Assembly: GCA_020057985.1 (NCBI GenBank)
Contig: JAGVEU010000497.1
Location: forward strand, 1-8,694
Reading direction: 5' to 3'
DNA length: 8,694 nucleotides
From: Calditrichota bacterium
GTDB taxonomy: Bacteria; Electryoneota; RPQS01
The number at the start of each line of letters is the position of its first letter. Position 1 is the first letter of the stretch. The notes beneath the pieces were generated by a model. It was given only the letters and a program-made list of their open reading frames with translations, was not told the DNA's origin and ran no database searches. Both the position numbers and the translations under genes were made by a program. This document shows, in pieces, positions 1 through 7,764 of the stretch.

Positions 1-371
1 CACGTATAGCAGGTATTGATATTCCGCGCGACAAGCGAATTGAAGTTGCGCTGACCTATGTCTATGGCATCGGGCGGCCGACCTCGCGGCGGATACTGTC
101 CGAATGCAAGATCAACATGGACAAGCGAACTCATCAACTGAATGATGAGGAGCTAAACGCCATTCGCTCGAAAATAACGGACATCAAAGTCGAAGGCCCA
201 TTGCGTACCGAAATCCAAATGAGCATCAAACGACTAATGGACATCGGCTGCTATCGTGGAATCCGGCATCGCAAAGGTCTGCCTGTTCGCGGCCAAAACA
301 CAAAGAACAACGCGCGAACCCGCAAGGGCAAGAAGAAGGGCGCTGTCGCCAAGAAGAAAGTGGCGAAGTGA
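1..371 (+). CDS. rpsM: 30S ribosomal protein S13 (5' end just cut by the window)
   Basis: S13 sits in the head of the small ribosomal subunit, where it contacts 16S rRNA, the P-site tRNA and the bridges to the large subunit. The reading frame is already open at base 3 and starts R-I-A-G-I-D-I-P, the conserved N-terminus that normally follows M-A. The first two bases of the window fit the end of a GCA alanine codon, so only about four bases are missing. The full protein would be about 124 residues, normal for the family. The conserved [16 protein letters not shown] stretch near 230-300 is intact, followed by the usual lysine/arginine-rich tail that reaches towards the P site. The internal ATG at 117 lies well inside the conserved domain and is not the start. 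It is the first visible gene of the alpha operon. Any rpsM leader, where S4 represses the operon in E. coli, lies outside the window. Confidence 0.97.
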   Translation, partial: RIAGIDIPRDKRIEVALTYVYGIGRPTSRRILSECKINMDKRTHQLNDEELNAIRSKITDIKVEGPLRTEIQMSIKRLMDIGCYRGIRHRKGLPVRGQNTKNNARTRKGKKKGAVAKKKVAK

Positions 372-422
372 TCTTATCTGGTCTGAGTGCAATAGCGAAT
401 AACATCAAATTATAGGACTCGC

Positions 423-435
423 GGAGAGCATATTG
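423..435 (+). promoter_or_regulatory. Ribosome binding site deciding the TTG start of rpsK
   Basis: GGAG at 423-426 is followed by a six-base spacer and a TTG codon. There is no ATG or GTG in frame at the position where S11 proteins begin, so this site fixes initiation at the TTG. This is a direct sequence reading; use of the site is inferred. Confidence 0.7.
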
Positions 436-822
436 GCAACCCCGAAGAAAAAGAGCAAGAAAAAGAAAGAGCGTGTTGAGGCCAACGGTGTCGCTCACAT
501 CAAATCCTCTTTCAATAATACGATCATCACGATCACGGATAATTACGGCAATACCATTTCCTGGGCATCAGCCGGAAAGATGGGATTGCGTGGTTCCCGT
601 AAGAATACTCCGTTTGCTGCGCAGATGGCGGCTGATAATGCCGCCAAGTCAGCCATGAGTCTGGGACTTCGCAAAGTCACAGTAGAAGTGCGAGGCCCGG
701 GCGGCGGTCGTGATGGAGCCATTCGCTCGCTCGCCGCTTCGGGATTGCAAATCCAGTCCATCAAGGACGTCACACCGATGCCTCACAACGGTTGCCGCCC
801 GCCAAAGCGCCGCCGCGTGTAA
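433..822 (+). CDS. rpsK: 30S ribosomal protein S11
   Basis: S11 binds 16S rRNA in the platform of the small subunit near the mRNA exit (E site). The 129-residue product matches the family along its whole length: a lysine-rich N-terminal arm ([11 protein letters not shown]), [12 protein letters not shown], then W-A-S-A-G and [14 protein letters not shown], and a basic C-terminus with [11 protein letters not shown]. The start is TTG at 433. GGAG at 423-426 lies six bases before it, and the family's N-terminus begins exactly here, so the rare start codon is well supported. It lies 61 bases after rpsM and is presumably cotranscribed. No obvious regulatory structure was seen in the gap. Confidence 0.97.
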   Translation: MATPKKKSKKKKERVEANGVAHIKSSFNNTIITITDNYGNTISWASAGKMGLRGSRKNTPFAAQMAADNAAKSAMSLGLRKVTVEVRGPGGGRDGAIRSLAASGLQIQSIKDVTPMPHNGCRPPKRRRV

Positions 823-877
823 TCCAACAGTGTGTATTGCTCAACTGCTCATAGTCTAATTGACAAGATAAAATTGC

Positions 878-1507
878 ATGGCACAAAATCATAACCCGGC
901 CTGCCGGATCTGTCGGCGTGAAGGAAAAAAGCTGTTTCTGAAGGGAGACCGTTGCACCGGTCCCAAGTGTTCTTTCGAACACCGGGGATACGGACCTGGA
1001 ATGCACGGAAGAAATCGGCGCGGAAAAGTTTCTGAGTACGGGCATCAGTTGCGTGAAAAGCAGAAAATCCGCGAGTCCTACGGCATGCTCGAAAGACAAT
1101 TCCATCGCTTCTTTACGGAAGCGCAACGCCAAAAGGGTGTGACCGGCGAGACGTTGATGTCCATGCTCGAAAGCCGTCTCGATAACGTTATCTATCGCAT
1201 TGGGTTTGCAAGCTCGCGCCGTCAGGCAAGACAGTTGGTTCGTCACCGTCACTTTCTCGTCAATGATCGCATCGTCGATATTCCGTCGTATGTGCTCAAG
1301 CCCAACGACCGGATTCGCGTCAAAGATCGCTCCAAGAAAGTTGCTGTCATTCATGACGCTATGCAGAAAACCCGAGATGCGAAGGGAATGCCGAATCTCC
1401 AGCTTGATAAGGCAAGAATGGAGGGAGTATTCCTCACCGTGCCAAACCGCGCTGAGATTCCCTTTGATGCCAACGAGCAACTGGTTGTCGAGCTTTACTC
1501 CCGCTAA
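878..1507 (+). CDS. rpsD: 30S ribosomal protein S4 (zinc-binding form)
   Basis: S4 is a primary 16S rRNA-binding protein that nucleates assembly of the 30S body. In E. coli it also represses its own operon. The product is 209 residues, a typical length. The N-terminal region has cysteines at residues 9, 12, 26 and 31 (C-X2-C-X13-C-X4-C), the zinc-knuckle arrangement of the C+ type of S4, which is lost in many other bacteria. The S4 RNA-binding fold covers about residues 98-160, with the conserved S-R-L-D-N-V-I-Y-R-I-G-F-A and S-R-R-Q-A-R-Q-L-V stretches and H-F-L-V-N-D. The C-terminus ends in L-V-V-E-L-Y-S-R, the normal end. ATG 878 begins the family N-terminus. Unlike its neighbours it has no recognisable Shine-Dalgarno sequence in the 20 bases upstream, so translation may depend on the A/T-rich leader or on coupling within the operon. 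It lies 55 bases after rpsK. Confidence 0.97.
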   Translation: MAQNHNPACRICRREGKKLFLKGDRCTGPKCSFEHRGYGPGMHGRNRRGKVSEYGHQLREKQKIRESYGMLERQFHRFFTEAQRQKGVTGETLMSMLESRLDNVIYRIGFASSRRQARQLVRHRHFLVNDRIVDIPSYVLKPNDRIRVKDRSKKVAVIHDAMQKTRDAKGMPNLQLDKARMEGVFLTVPNRAEIPFDANEQLVVELYSR

Positions 1508-1515
1508 TCTTTCAT

Positions 1516-1522
1516 AGAGGAG
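1516..1522 (+). promoter_or_regulatory. Strong ribosome binding site of rpoA
   Basis: AGAGGAG lies four bases before ATG 1527, one of the two best Shine-Dalgarno matches in the window. It contrasts with the absent site of rpsD just upstream and shows that this organism does use anti-Shine-Dalgarno pairing. Confidence 0.7.
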
Positions 1523-1526
1523 ATAT

Positions 1527-2516
1527 ATGAACGGTCTGAACTTCCAGATGCCCGAGTCTGTGGAGATTGACGAGTCTACCCACACGGACACGTATGGCAG
1601 GTTTATCGTTCAACCACTCGAGCGCGGCTATGGTGTGACCATCGGCAACAGCCTGCGCAGAGTCCTGCTTGCATCCCTTCAAGGCGCCGCAATTGTCTCC
1701 ATCAGAATTGATGGCGTACTGCACGAGTACTCTACAATTCCCGGCGTAACTGAAGACGTGACTGAGATTGCGCTGAATCTTAAGGGCATCCGGTTCAAGC
1801 TGCTGAACAAGAAACCCGACAAAGTGATGATTCACCTGAAGGGGCCGAAGGACTTTACGGCGCGTGACATCCAAATCGGCAACACGGATTTTGAAATCCT
1901 GAATCCTGACCATCATCTCGCCACCCTTAATCGTGATGCCGAAATCAAGATGGAGATTCAGATTAAGAAGGGACGCGGTTACGTGCCTTCCGAGGAAAAC
2001 CGGCTGTCGGACGCGCCGCTTGGAACTGTTCCGATGGACGCGATCTATTCTCCGATTCGCAATGTGACCTATACCGTCGAGAACACGCGCGTCGGCCAGC
2101 GTACGGACTATGAGAAATTGATTCTCGAGATCTGGACGGACGGCTCAATCACCGCCGACGATGCGCTGACCTATGCCGGCCGAATCCTTCGTGACCATAT
2201 TCAGCTTTTCATCAACTTCGACATCAAACCGGAAAAAGAAGTTGAAGAAGACATTGACGAAGAGACTATGCACGTCCGCAAGTTGCTTCGCAAACCGGTC
2301 GAAGAACTCGAACTTTCGGTGCGCAGCGCCAACTGCCTGAAAGAAGCGCGCATTCGCACGATCGGCGATCTTGTTCGTCGCGATGAATCCGAGATGCTCC
2401 GGTTCAAGAATTTTGGCCGCAAATCCCTCGTCGAACTCAATGAGATTCTCAAGACCAAGGGACTCCATTTCGGCATGGATGTTGACAACTACATCAACGA
2501 CTACGAGAGAAAATGA
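1527..2516 (+). CDS. rpoA: DNA-directed RNA polymerase subunit alpha
   Basis: The alpha subunit dimerises to start assembly of core RNA polymerase (alpha2-beta-beta'-omega), and its C-terminal domain contacts upstream promoter DNA and activators. The product has 329 residues, the usual length. The N-terminal dimerisation domain (about 1-235) carries the conserved [19 protein letters not shown] block and later the G-R-I-L-R-D-H segment. An acidic linker (about 236-248) leads to the C-terminal domain (about 255-320). The DNA-binding residues R266, N269, C270, G297 and K299 line up with E. coli R265, N268, C269, G296 and K298, so UP-element binding should be retained. The start is ATG 1527 with a strong AGAGGAG site at 1516-1522. 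The gene lies 19 bases after rpsD, and its TGA stop overlaps the rplQ start. Confidence 0.98.
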   Translation: MNGLNFQMPESVEIDESTHTDTYGRFIVQPLERGYGVTIGNSLRRVLLASLQGAAIVSIRIDGVLHEYSTIPGVTEDVTEIALNLKGIRFKLLNKKPDKVMIHLKGPKDFTARDIQIGNTDFEILNPDHHLATLNRDAEIKMEIQIKKGRGYVPSEENRLSDAPLGTVPMDAIYSPIRNVTYTVENTRVGQRTDYEKLILEIWTDGSITADDALTYAGRILRDHIQLFINFDIKPEKEVEEDIDEETMHVRKLLRKPVEELELSVRSANCLKEARIRTIGDLVRRDESEMLRFKNFGRKSLVELNEILKTKGLHFGMDVDNYINDYERK

Positions 2517-3088
2517 GACACCTCAATACCGGACGCAGCCTCAGCCGTTCGACCAGCCATCGTAAGGCGCTGCTTGCGAACCTTGCACAGGAACTCTTTC
2601 AGCATAAGCGTATACGCACGACTCTGGCCAAGGCCAAAGAGCTTCGTCCCTTTGCTGAAAAGCTGGTTACCACGGCCAAGAAGGGCGATATTGCAGCGCG
2701 CCGCCGTGTACTCCGTCATTTGACCAGAAAATCCGTAGTGCAAAGCTTGTTTGAAAGCATTGCACCTTCTTTCGCAGATCGAAACGGCGGATATACCAGA
2801 ATCATCAAACTGGATCCGCGGATTGGCGATGCAGCGCCACTGGCAATCATTGAACTTGTGGGATTCGAGGGGGTTATCAAAGCCGCTGCTGAAGACAAGA
2901 GCAAGGCCGCAAAGTCTGCCAAGGGAAGCAAGTCAAAGGGATCAGGCAAGGCTGCCAAGACTGGTGATGATGAGGGCAAGGAAAAATCCAAAGCCGTCGC
3001 CAAATCGTCGGAAAAGAAGCAGAAGTCAATGCCGCGCAAAATAGCTGCCAAATCTCAAGGACGTTCCAAATCCGGCAGTGGCGGGTAG
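2513..3088 (+). CDS. rplQ: 50S ribosomal protein L17 with a long basic C-terminal tail
   Basis: L17 binds 23S rRNA on the solvent side of the large subunit near the tunnel exit. Residues 1 to about 117 form the standard L17 domain: [13 protein letters not shown], then [24 protein letters not shown], and near the end [25 protein letters not shown]. Most bacterial L17 proteins stop about there. This one continues to 191 residues: residues 121-191 contain 19 lysines, 13 serines and 12 alanines, with only seven acidic residues, and are probably disordered. The extension is in frame with the domain and ends at a TAG just before the operon terminator, so it is not a read-through artefact. The ATG overlaps the rpoA stop (ATGA at 2513-2516), suggesting translational coupling. 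GAGAG lies just upstream as a modest binding site. Confidence 0.96.
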   Translation: MRHLNTGRSLSRSTSHRKALLANLAQELFQHKRIRTTLAKAKELRPFAEKLVTTAKKGDIAARRRVLRHLTRKSVVQSLFESIAPSFADRNGGYTRIIKLDPRIGDAAPLAIIELVGFEGVIKAAAEDKSKAAKSAKGSKSKGSGKAAKTGDDEGKEKSKAVAKSSEKKQKSMPRKIAAKSQGRSKSGSGG

Positions 3089-3114
3089 AAATACGGACTG
3101 GTAGGAAATTTGCT

Positions 3115-3150
3115 GGGCTGCATCCTAATGGTGCGGCCTTTCTTTTTATT
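3115..3150 (+). terminator. Intrinsic terminator of the ribosomal alpha operon
   Basis: The left arm 3115-3125 (GGGCTGCATCC) pairs with the right arm 3130-3139 (GGTGCGGCCT) around a four-base TAAT loop. The stem has ten pairs, including two G-U wobbles, with one bulged T. It is followed directly by a T-rich run (TTTCTTTTTATT). The hairpin starts 27 bases after the rplQ stop, exactly where the ribosomal operon should end. This is read directly from the sequence; strength in vivo is inferred. Confidence 0.85.
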
Positions 3151-3155
3151 CGACG

Positions 3156-3184
3156 TTGCTTTTCCTGCGTTATGTGATTATATT
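3156..3184 (+). promoter_or_regulatory. Possible sigma-70-type promoter for the secreted repeat protein
   Basis: TTGCTT at 3156-3161 and TATATT at 3179-3184 are separated by exactly 17 bases, with TGTGAT just before the -10 box. Transcription would start near 3191, giving a leader of about 48 bases before GTG 3239. The position just after the upstream terminator fits a new transcription unit. Boxes this short can occur by chance, so this is only a candidate. Confidence 0.4.
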
Positions 3185-3224
3185 AATAGCTTAGGCCTGT
3201 CATTCTGCCATCTGTACTGCGAGC

Positions 3225-3241
3225 AAAGGACTACACCCGTG
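3225..3241 (+). promoter_or_regulatory. Ribosome binding site that selects GTG 3239
   Basis: AAAGGA at 3225-3230 lies eight bases before the GTG at 3239. The encoded product then begins K-Q-T-I-L-L-K-T-K, a basic n-region directly before a hydrophobic stretch, as expected for a signal peptide. This is much better than the in-frame TTG at 3110, which sits just upstream of the terminator stem and would place the hydrophobic export signal about 50 residues in. Confidence 0.65.
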
Positions 3242-5947
3242 AAACAGACTATCTTATTGAAAACAAAGAGTTTCGTGCCATTGATACTGGCATTTGGAAT
3301 CATCGGGATGTTCTCATGGAACATTGTTGCGCAACTCGACCTGAATATTCCAGATTTTGTAGTAAATGATGATATTTTTGTCAATGTACAGCGAGAGCCG
3401 TTCATTGCAGGATATTCGGGTCAAGGCTTCCATACGGGATGGCTCGACAACCGTGCCCTGACCGAGCATTACTTCATCCGGCGATTCTCCTCCAACGGAA
3501 CTCCCGGCGGGTCTGATCAGCAGTGTACCTTTTCTCAGGAGAGTGCGCTTGAGAGGAACCTGAAGATCATCATGAACCCCCTCGGGCAGTCAGTGATCAT
3601 TTGGGAAAACCACCGTTATTACTATTCGCAAATCTGGCACCGGACATACAACGAACGAGGGTCAGCGCTCAGCTCCTCAGTTTCGGTTGACGACCCCTAC
3701 GTCTATGGGAACCACACTCAACCCGACGCCGCTTTCTTTGCAGATGGCAAGATGGCAATTGTTTGGGTGGATGACCGTGACTCGACATCGAGAGTCTTTG
3801 GTCGCTTTCTCGATGATCAATTTTCTCCAATGACTGACGCCCAGCCGCTGACCGATAGTATTCCGGGCCGCCGTTGCGAGAATCCGGCAATTATTACCCT
3901 TGGCAGCAGCCGCTTTGTACTTGCCTGGATCTCCCGCGATGACACACTCGGTCACTGCAGACTGATGATAAGGAGTGCGCTCTTTGGCTCGGACACACTC
4001 GACTATTCTGTTGAACTGCTTTCTGCACCCAGTGGAAGTATCCTCTCTAACCTGTGGATCGCGCGCCATGACAGCCTGCGCTTTCTCCTTTCTTATAGCA
4101 TTGGAAACTCGATGCAGCGCAACGTAGTTTTTGCCTTGCTCAATCAGGATCTGACTCCGGCGGAGCAACCATGGATTGCCATGCATCTTCAAGGACCGGA
4201 TAGCAGCAAAGAGTACTCGATCAGTTACTCAGCGGATCAAGTTATCTCATTGGTCAACGAAGATCAGGATGGAACGGTGCAACTGCAACGTTGGTCGTTT
4301 GATGGAACGCCACTCTCAGTTCAGATTGATTTCAATCCTGAACACGAGGATGAGCGATTATACTCCGCTCGCGTCTTCGCCACTCCGGAAAGTCTAAGTT
4401 TTGTCTGGGTTGGCATTGACTCAGTGGGACGAAGTGACATTTTCTCACGGGTTTATCTTGCAAATGGCTCGCCTGCTGGACCTCGTGTGCGAGTGAACAC
4501 CGACCTGACACGACAGGATCAGGATGATGCCGATGTAGGGGCTCTGCCGGAAAGGCAGATGCTGTTTGTGTACAGTGATGCGCGCACGAGTACACCGACC
4601 GTTTATTTGATCGTCTATGATTCTCTTGGGCGCGCTCTCATGGAGAGCCGTCCGGTTCCGGCGGATACCTTCAATCAAGTTCGACAATGGACTCCGGCAC
4701 TGGATGTCAATCCGTCCGGTCGTTTTGCTGTGGTGTGGCGCGACGAGCGCAACTTCAACCCGGATATCTACTTGAGAATCTTTGATGAGCCTCGCCAACC
4801 CCGCACCGGAGACATTCCCGCGCAATCTCTGTCGTCACCTGCCTACCAACGATATCCGGATGTTGCGATTGACGATGAAGGGCGCGTGATCGCTGTCTGG
4901 ATGGATGGAAGATTCGACGAGGACGATGTCTATGTCCGTGTTTTCGATGCGAACGGATTGCCGCTCGGCCCGGAAGTTCCGGTTGCATTCTCCGGAGACC
5001 ATTACACTCAATCCGAGCCAAAAGTGAGCATGGTCACCGCTGATCTTGCTATGATCGTCTGGAAGGATGAGCGACAGGGGAACGCGGATATCAATGGTCG
5101 TTTCTGGTCTACCGCCACAGGTCAGCCTGTTGGCGCTCCGTTTCGCGTGAATGACGACATCAGCATCGGTCGGCAGGAATCACCTGCGGTCGGTGGAAAC
5201 AGGCACGGTCTCGCCGCGGTTGCCTATGCTGACGACCATACTCAGAACTCACGCACGGACGTCTACATTCGCTATTATGCTCCAGCCGGACCGATAGACT
5301 CTGCCTTCTGCGCCTCGCGTTTCGATCACCCTCGCGAGCATTCCGGAATCGTTGTCACAGTGGATGAATCGGGACGCACAGCGATTTGCTGGCGTGATCG
5401 GGGGCAGATAGATAATGATATCTACGCCATCGAGCTGCGTGGAACGCTCGATTGGACAACTCCTGAATCCTATCGCGTCAATGGTACCGCAACACCGGCT
5501 CCGGGCACCCAACACTCGCCGCAAGTCGCTATTCTTCCACCCAATTCGATTGTCTATGTCTGGACCGATGAACGAGCCGCCGCACAATCGGGAAGAGATG
5601 TTGTCTGCAATGTCAGACAGTGGTTTGTTCCCCCGACTGCTGCGGATGAACCCGCATCGGAGATTCCACAAGCATTTCTGCTCTCTGATGCTTTCCCGAA
5701 TCCATTTAACTCCTCCACCGCTTTCACATTGACGCTTCCGGCGCAGAGTCATGTTGACATTACGTTGTTTGATCTCTTGGGTCGTGAGGTAACTCCTGTT
5801 TATCGTGGCGAATTGCCGGCGGGTTCACATCAGTTTGTCTGGAATGGCAGCGCTTTTACTTCACAGATAGCCTCTACTGGAATCTACTTTCTGCGAGCAA
5901 GGTCACGCGATCATGTTGAATCCAAGAAGTTGCTGCTCTTGAAATAA
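3239..5947 (+). CDS. Secreted 14-repeat (beta-propeller-like) protein with T9SS sorting domain
   Basis: This 902-residue protein has no recognised enzymatic motif and its function is unknown. Residues 1-31 form a signal peptide: K-rich start, hydrophobic core at about 11-30, possible cut after I-V-A. Residues about 55-797 hold fourteen units with anchor residues at W68, W122, W176, W230, Y286, V339, W390, Y445, W500, W554, W608, Y663, W718 and W775, spaced 51-57 residues apart. The best copies read like V-V-W-R-D-E-R followed by D-I-Y-x-R-x-F-D and G-x-P-x-G. This fits one four-stranded blade per unit and possibly two seven-bladed propellers; the fold is inferred. Residues about 811-902 form a T9SS type A-like sorting domain: [21 protein letters not shown], then G-I-Y-F-L-R and a lysine-rich end. 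The protein is therefore probably exported by Sec, crosses the outer membrane by T9SS, and is released or attached at the surface. An open frame runs back to TTG 3110, but GTG 3239 is preferred. hutU follows after 10 bases. Confidence 0.88.
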   Translation: MKQTILLKTKSFVPLILAFGIIGMFSWNIVAQLDLNIPDFVVNDDIFVNVQREPFIAGYSGQGFHTGWLDNRALTEHYFIRRFSSNGTPGGSDQQCTFSQESALERNLKIIMNPLGQSVIIWENHRYYYSQIWHRTYNERGSALSSSVSVDDPYVYGNHTQPDAAFFADGKMAIVWVDDRDSTSRVFGRFLDDQFSPMTDAQPLTDSIPGRRCENPAIITLGSSRFVLAWISRDDTLGHCRLMIRSALFGSDTLDYSVELLSAPSGSILSNLWIARHDSLRFLLSYSIGNSMQRNVVFALLNQDLTPAEQPWIAMHLQGPDSSKEYSISYSADQVISLVNEDQDGTVQLQRWSFDGTPLSVQIDFNPEHEDERLYSARVFATPESLSFVWVGIDSVGRSDIFSRVYLANGSPAGPRVRVNTDLTRQDQDDADVGALPERQMLFVYSDARTSTPTVYLIVYDSLGRALMESRPVPADTFNQVRQWTPALDVNPSGRFAVVWRDERNFNPDIYLRIFDEPRQPRTGDIPAQSLSSPAYQRYPDVAIDDEGRVIAVWMDGRFDEDDVYVRVFDANGLPLGPEVPVAFSGDHYTQSEPKVSMVTADLAMIVWKDERQGNADINGRFWSTATGQPVGAPFRVNDDISIGRQESPAVGGNRHGLAAVAYADDHTQNSRTDVYIRYYAPAGPIDSAFCASRFDHPREHSGIVVTVDESGRTAICWRDRGQIDNDIYAIELRGTLDWTTPESYRVNGTATPAPGTQHSPQVAILPPNSIVYVWTDERAAAQSGRDVVCNVRQWFVPPTAADEPASEIPQAFLLSDAFPNPFNSSTAFTLTLPAQSHVDITLFDLLGREVTPVYRGELPAGSHQFVWNGSAFTSQIASTGIYFLRARSRDHVESKKLLLLK
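3440..5640 (+). repeat. Fourteen-unit protein-level tandem repeat (about 54 residues per unit)
   Basis: The codons for W68 and W775 of the secreted protein lie at 3440 and 5561, and twelve further anchor residues fall between them at a mean spacing of 54.4 residues. The strongest units are at residues 500, 554 and 608 (W-R-D-E-R, W-M-D-G-R, W-K-D-E-R). Units at 286 and 339 are degenerate and were placed mainly by spacing. The DNA copies have diverged strongly, so this is an old amplification and not a recent nucleotide repeat. Confidence 0.7.
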
Positions 5948-5957
5948 GCGCACCCTC

Positions 5958-7610
5958 ATGTTTGAGATTCCAAGAACTCCAACGGGCACAACTTTGACCT
6001 GCAAAGGCTGGATTCAGGAAGCAGCCTTTCGCATGTTACTGAATAATCTTGATCCAGAGGTTGCCGAGGACCGCGAGCAGCTTGTTGTTTACGGCGGCAC
6101 GGGCAAGGCCGCACGCTCACGAGAAGCCTTGTCCGCTATTCTTGACTGTCTGACCAAGCTCGAAAATGATGAGACTTTGCTTGTGCAATCCGGCAAGCCG
6201 GTTGGTGTGGTTAAAACTCACAGCGATGCACCGCGCGTGCTGATTGCAAACTCAAACCTTGTGCCGCAATGGGCGAATTGGAAATATTTCCATGAACTCG
6301 AAGCCAAGGGACTCATCATGTATGGTCAGATGACGGCGGGGTCATGGATCTACATCGGCACGCAAGGAATTCTTCAAGGCACATACGAGACATTTGCAGC
6401 TGCCGCCAGGCAGCACTTCGGCGGGACTCTCAAGGGCAAGTGGGTGCTCACCGGCGGTTTAGGCGGAATGGGCGGTGCGCAACCGCTTTCTGTAACTCTA
6501 AACCACGGGATTATGTTGGTAGTCGAGGTGGACCCGGTTCGGATTAAGCGCCGCGTGGAGATTGGCTACTGTGATCGCTCCACCGAATCGCTTGACCAAG
6601 CGCTCGCATGGATTCAAGTGGCCGTCAGGGAAGGAACAGCGCTCTCGATCGGACTGCATGGTAACTGTGCAGATATTCTTCCGGAGTTGCTTCGCCGCAA
6701 CGTGATCCCGGATGTTGTGACCGATCAAACTTCGGCGCATGATGAACTCAACGGCTATGTCCCGCACGGTATTCCCTTTGATATGGCGTTGAGTCTGCGT
6801 AAAAGCGATCCGGTGGAATATGTCCGCCGGAGCACAGACTCAATGCTTATCCATACCAAAGCGATGGTCGAGTTTCAAAAGCGCGGCGCAGTGGTCTTTG
6901 ACTATGGAAACAACCTTCGGGGACAAGCGCTCAAGGCAGGCTATACGGATGCCTTTGCATATCCCGGCTTCGTCCCTGCATACATCCGTCCACTATTCTG
7001 TGAGGGCAAAGGCCCCTTCCGCTGGGCTGCGCTTTCCGGAGATCCGCAGGACATTCACACAACCGACGCCGAAGTGCTTCGGACGTTTCCTCACGACAAG
7101 TCCCTTCAAAATTGGATCAGGAATGCCTGTCCAAAGATTCCGTTCCAAGGACTTCCGGCTCGGATTTGCTGGCTTGGGCAGGGAGACCGTGCCAAGTTTG
7201 GTCTGGCCATCAATGATCTCGTGCGAACGGGAAAAGTTGCTGCCCCCATAGTTATAGGGCGTGACCACCTCGATTGTGGCTCGGTGGCTTCGCCCTATCG
7301 AGAAACTGAAGCCATGCTCGATGGTTCCGACGCCATCGCTGACTGGCCGATTCTCAACGCTCTCGTTAGCACGGCATCAGGCGCTTCGTGGGTGAGCTAT
7401 CATCACGGAGGAGGAGTTGGTATCGGAGCCTCCCTTCATGCCGGACAAGTCATTGTGGCTGACGGCACGGATGCAGCAGCCGCCCGCCTCGAACGAGTGC
7501 TGACCAATGATCCGGCGATGGGACTATTTCGTCACCATGATGCAGGATACCAAGAGGCAACCGAAACTGCACTCAAGCACGAAGTGCAGATTCCGGGTTT
7601 GAACTACTGA
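5958..7610 (+). CDS. hutU: Urocanate hydratase (urocanase)
   Basis: Urocanase is a cytoplasmic NAD+-dependent enzyme. It converts urocanate to 4-imidazolone-5-propionate, the second step of histidine degradation. The 550-residue product matches the family end to end and has its usual length. Visible landmarks are Y-G-G-T-G-K-A-A-R (45-53), [15 protein letters not shown] (124-138), the glycine-rich nucleotide-binding segment [12 protein letters not shown] (165-176), D-Q-T-S-A-H-D (256-262), G-N-N-L-R-G (317-322) and [11 protein letters not shown] (480-490). C404, in [12 protein letters not shown], corresponds to the catalytically important Cys410 of Pseudomonas putida urocanase. ATG 5958 gives the expected N-terminus, but no Shine-Dalgarno sequence is visible. 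The gene begins 10 bases after the secreted protein stop, so it may be read from the same transcript. No hutH, hutI or hutG is in the window. Confidence 0.97.
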   Translation: MFEIPRTPTGTTLTCKGWIQEAAFRMLLNNLDPEVAEDREQLVVYGGTGKAARSREALSAILDCLTKLENDETLLVQSGKPVGVVKTHSDAPRVLIANSNLVPQWANWKYFHELEAKGLIMYGQMTAGSWIYIGTQGILQGTYETFAAAARQHFGGTLKGKWVLTGGLGGMGGAQPLSVTLNHGIMLVVEVDPVRIKRRVEIGYCDRSTESLDQALAWIQVAVREGTALSIGLHGNCADILPELLRRNVIPDVVTDQTSAHDELNGYVPHGIPFDMALSLRKSDPVEYVRRSTDSMLIHTKAMVEFQKRGAVVFDYGNNLRGQALKAGYTDAFAYPGFVPAYIRPLFCEGKGPFRWAALSGDPQDIHTTDAEVLRTFPHDKSLQNWIRNACPKIPFQGLPARICWLGQGDRAKFGLAINDLVRTGKVAAPIVIGRDHLDCGSVASPYRETEAMLDGSDAIADWPILNALVSTASGASWVSYHHGGGVGIGASLHAGQVIVADGTDAAAARLERVLTNDPAMGLFRHHDAGYQEATETALKHEVQIPGLNY

Positions 7611-7675
7611 GTTTCCGTGCGATGCATGAATCGGCAGGACATACCCGCACCGGGTTCCAGTGTTCCGATGTGCGT

Positions 7676-7688
7676 TCGGTCTGACCGA
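7676..7688. promoter_or_regulatory. Possible operator dyad upstream of the PorV-like gene
   Basis: TCGGTC and GACCGA are perfect inverted six-base arms around a single T. The dyad lies about 20 bases before the candidate -35 box at 7709, a common position for a regulator site. There is no direct evidence of a binding protein, and a dyad this short could be chance. Confidence 0.2.
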
Positions 7689-7708
7689 CTCAATGAATCG
7701 GCCCGGGC

Positions 7709-7737
7709 TTGATGCCACTGACTTCCAGAAGTAACAT
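7709..7737 (+). promoter_or_regulatory. Possible sigma-70-type promoter for the PorV-like gene
   Basis: TTGATG at 7709-7714 and TAACAT at 7732-7737 each match four of six consensus bases and are separated by 17 bases. Transcription would begin near 7744, giving a leader of about 20 bases that contains the strong ribosome binding site. It is a candidate only. Confidence 0.3.
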
Positions 7738-7752
7738 TTCCTCATCAAATAC

Positions 7753-7759
7753 AAGGAGG
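7753..7759 (+). promoter_or_regulatory. Very strong ribosome binding site of the PorV-like gene
   Basis: AAGGAGG is a near-perfect Shine-Dalgarno sequence, five bases before ATG 7765. It settles the start and suggests high expression, as expected for an abundant outer-membrane protein. Confidence 0.8.
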
Positions 7760-7764
7760 CAACG

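Larger units (their letters stand above)
7611..7764 (+). other. Spacer between hutU and the PorV-like gene
   Basis: No gene was recognised in these 154 bases. They contain a 10-base direct repeat (ATGAATCGGC at 7626-7635 and 7693-7702), a short hairpin ACCCG-CAC-CGGGT at 7643-7655, a 13-base dyad TCGGTC-T-GACCGA at 7676-7688, and the palindrome GCCCGGGC at 7701-7708. None of the hairpins is followed by a T-run, so no convincing terminator for hutU is seen. Confidence 0.5.

Noticed and set aside
117..371. Separate 84-residue gene starting at ATG 117
   Set aside because: The frame is open and clearly S13-like back to base 3, so this ATG is internal to rpsM.
770..1591. A 273-codon open frame on the minus strand across rpsD
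   Set aside because: It lies entirely antisense to a certain S4 gene and its flanks, has no recognisable domain, and is best explained as a shadow of rpsD codon use.
3150..3238. Bacteroidota-type promoter (TTTG and TAnnTTTG boxes) for the secreted protein
   Set aside because: No good match to the -7 TAnnTTTG box was found, whereas TTGCTT-17-TATATT fits a sigma-70-like promoter better.
3440..5640. CRISPR or recent DNA tandem array underlying the propeller repeats
   Set aside because: The periodicity is visible only in the protein; the DNA copies are too diverged for a CRISPR or a recent duplication.
7643..7655. Hairpin ACCCG-CAC-CGGGT as a terminator for hutU
   Set aside because: The stem is only five pairs with a three-base loop and no T-run follows, so it is too weak to call an intrinsic terminator.
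7665..7679. CCGA...TCGG hairpin in the same spacer
   Set aside because: Four pairs around a seven-base loop are expected by chance, and it competes with the better dyad at 7676-7688.
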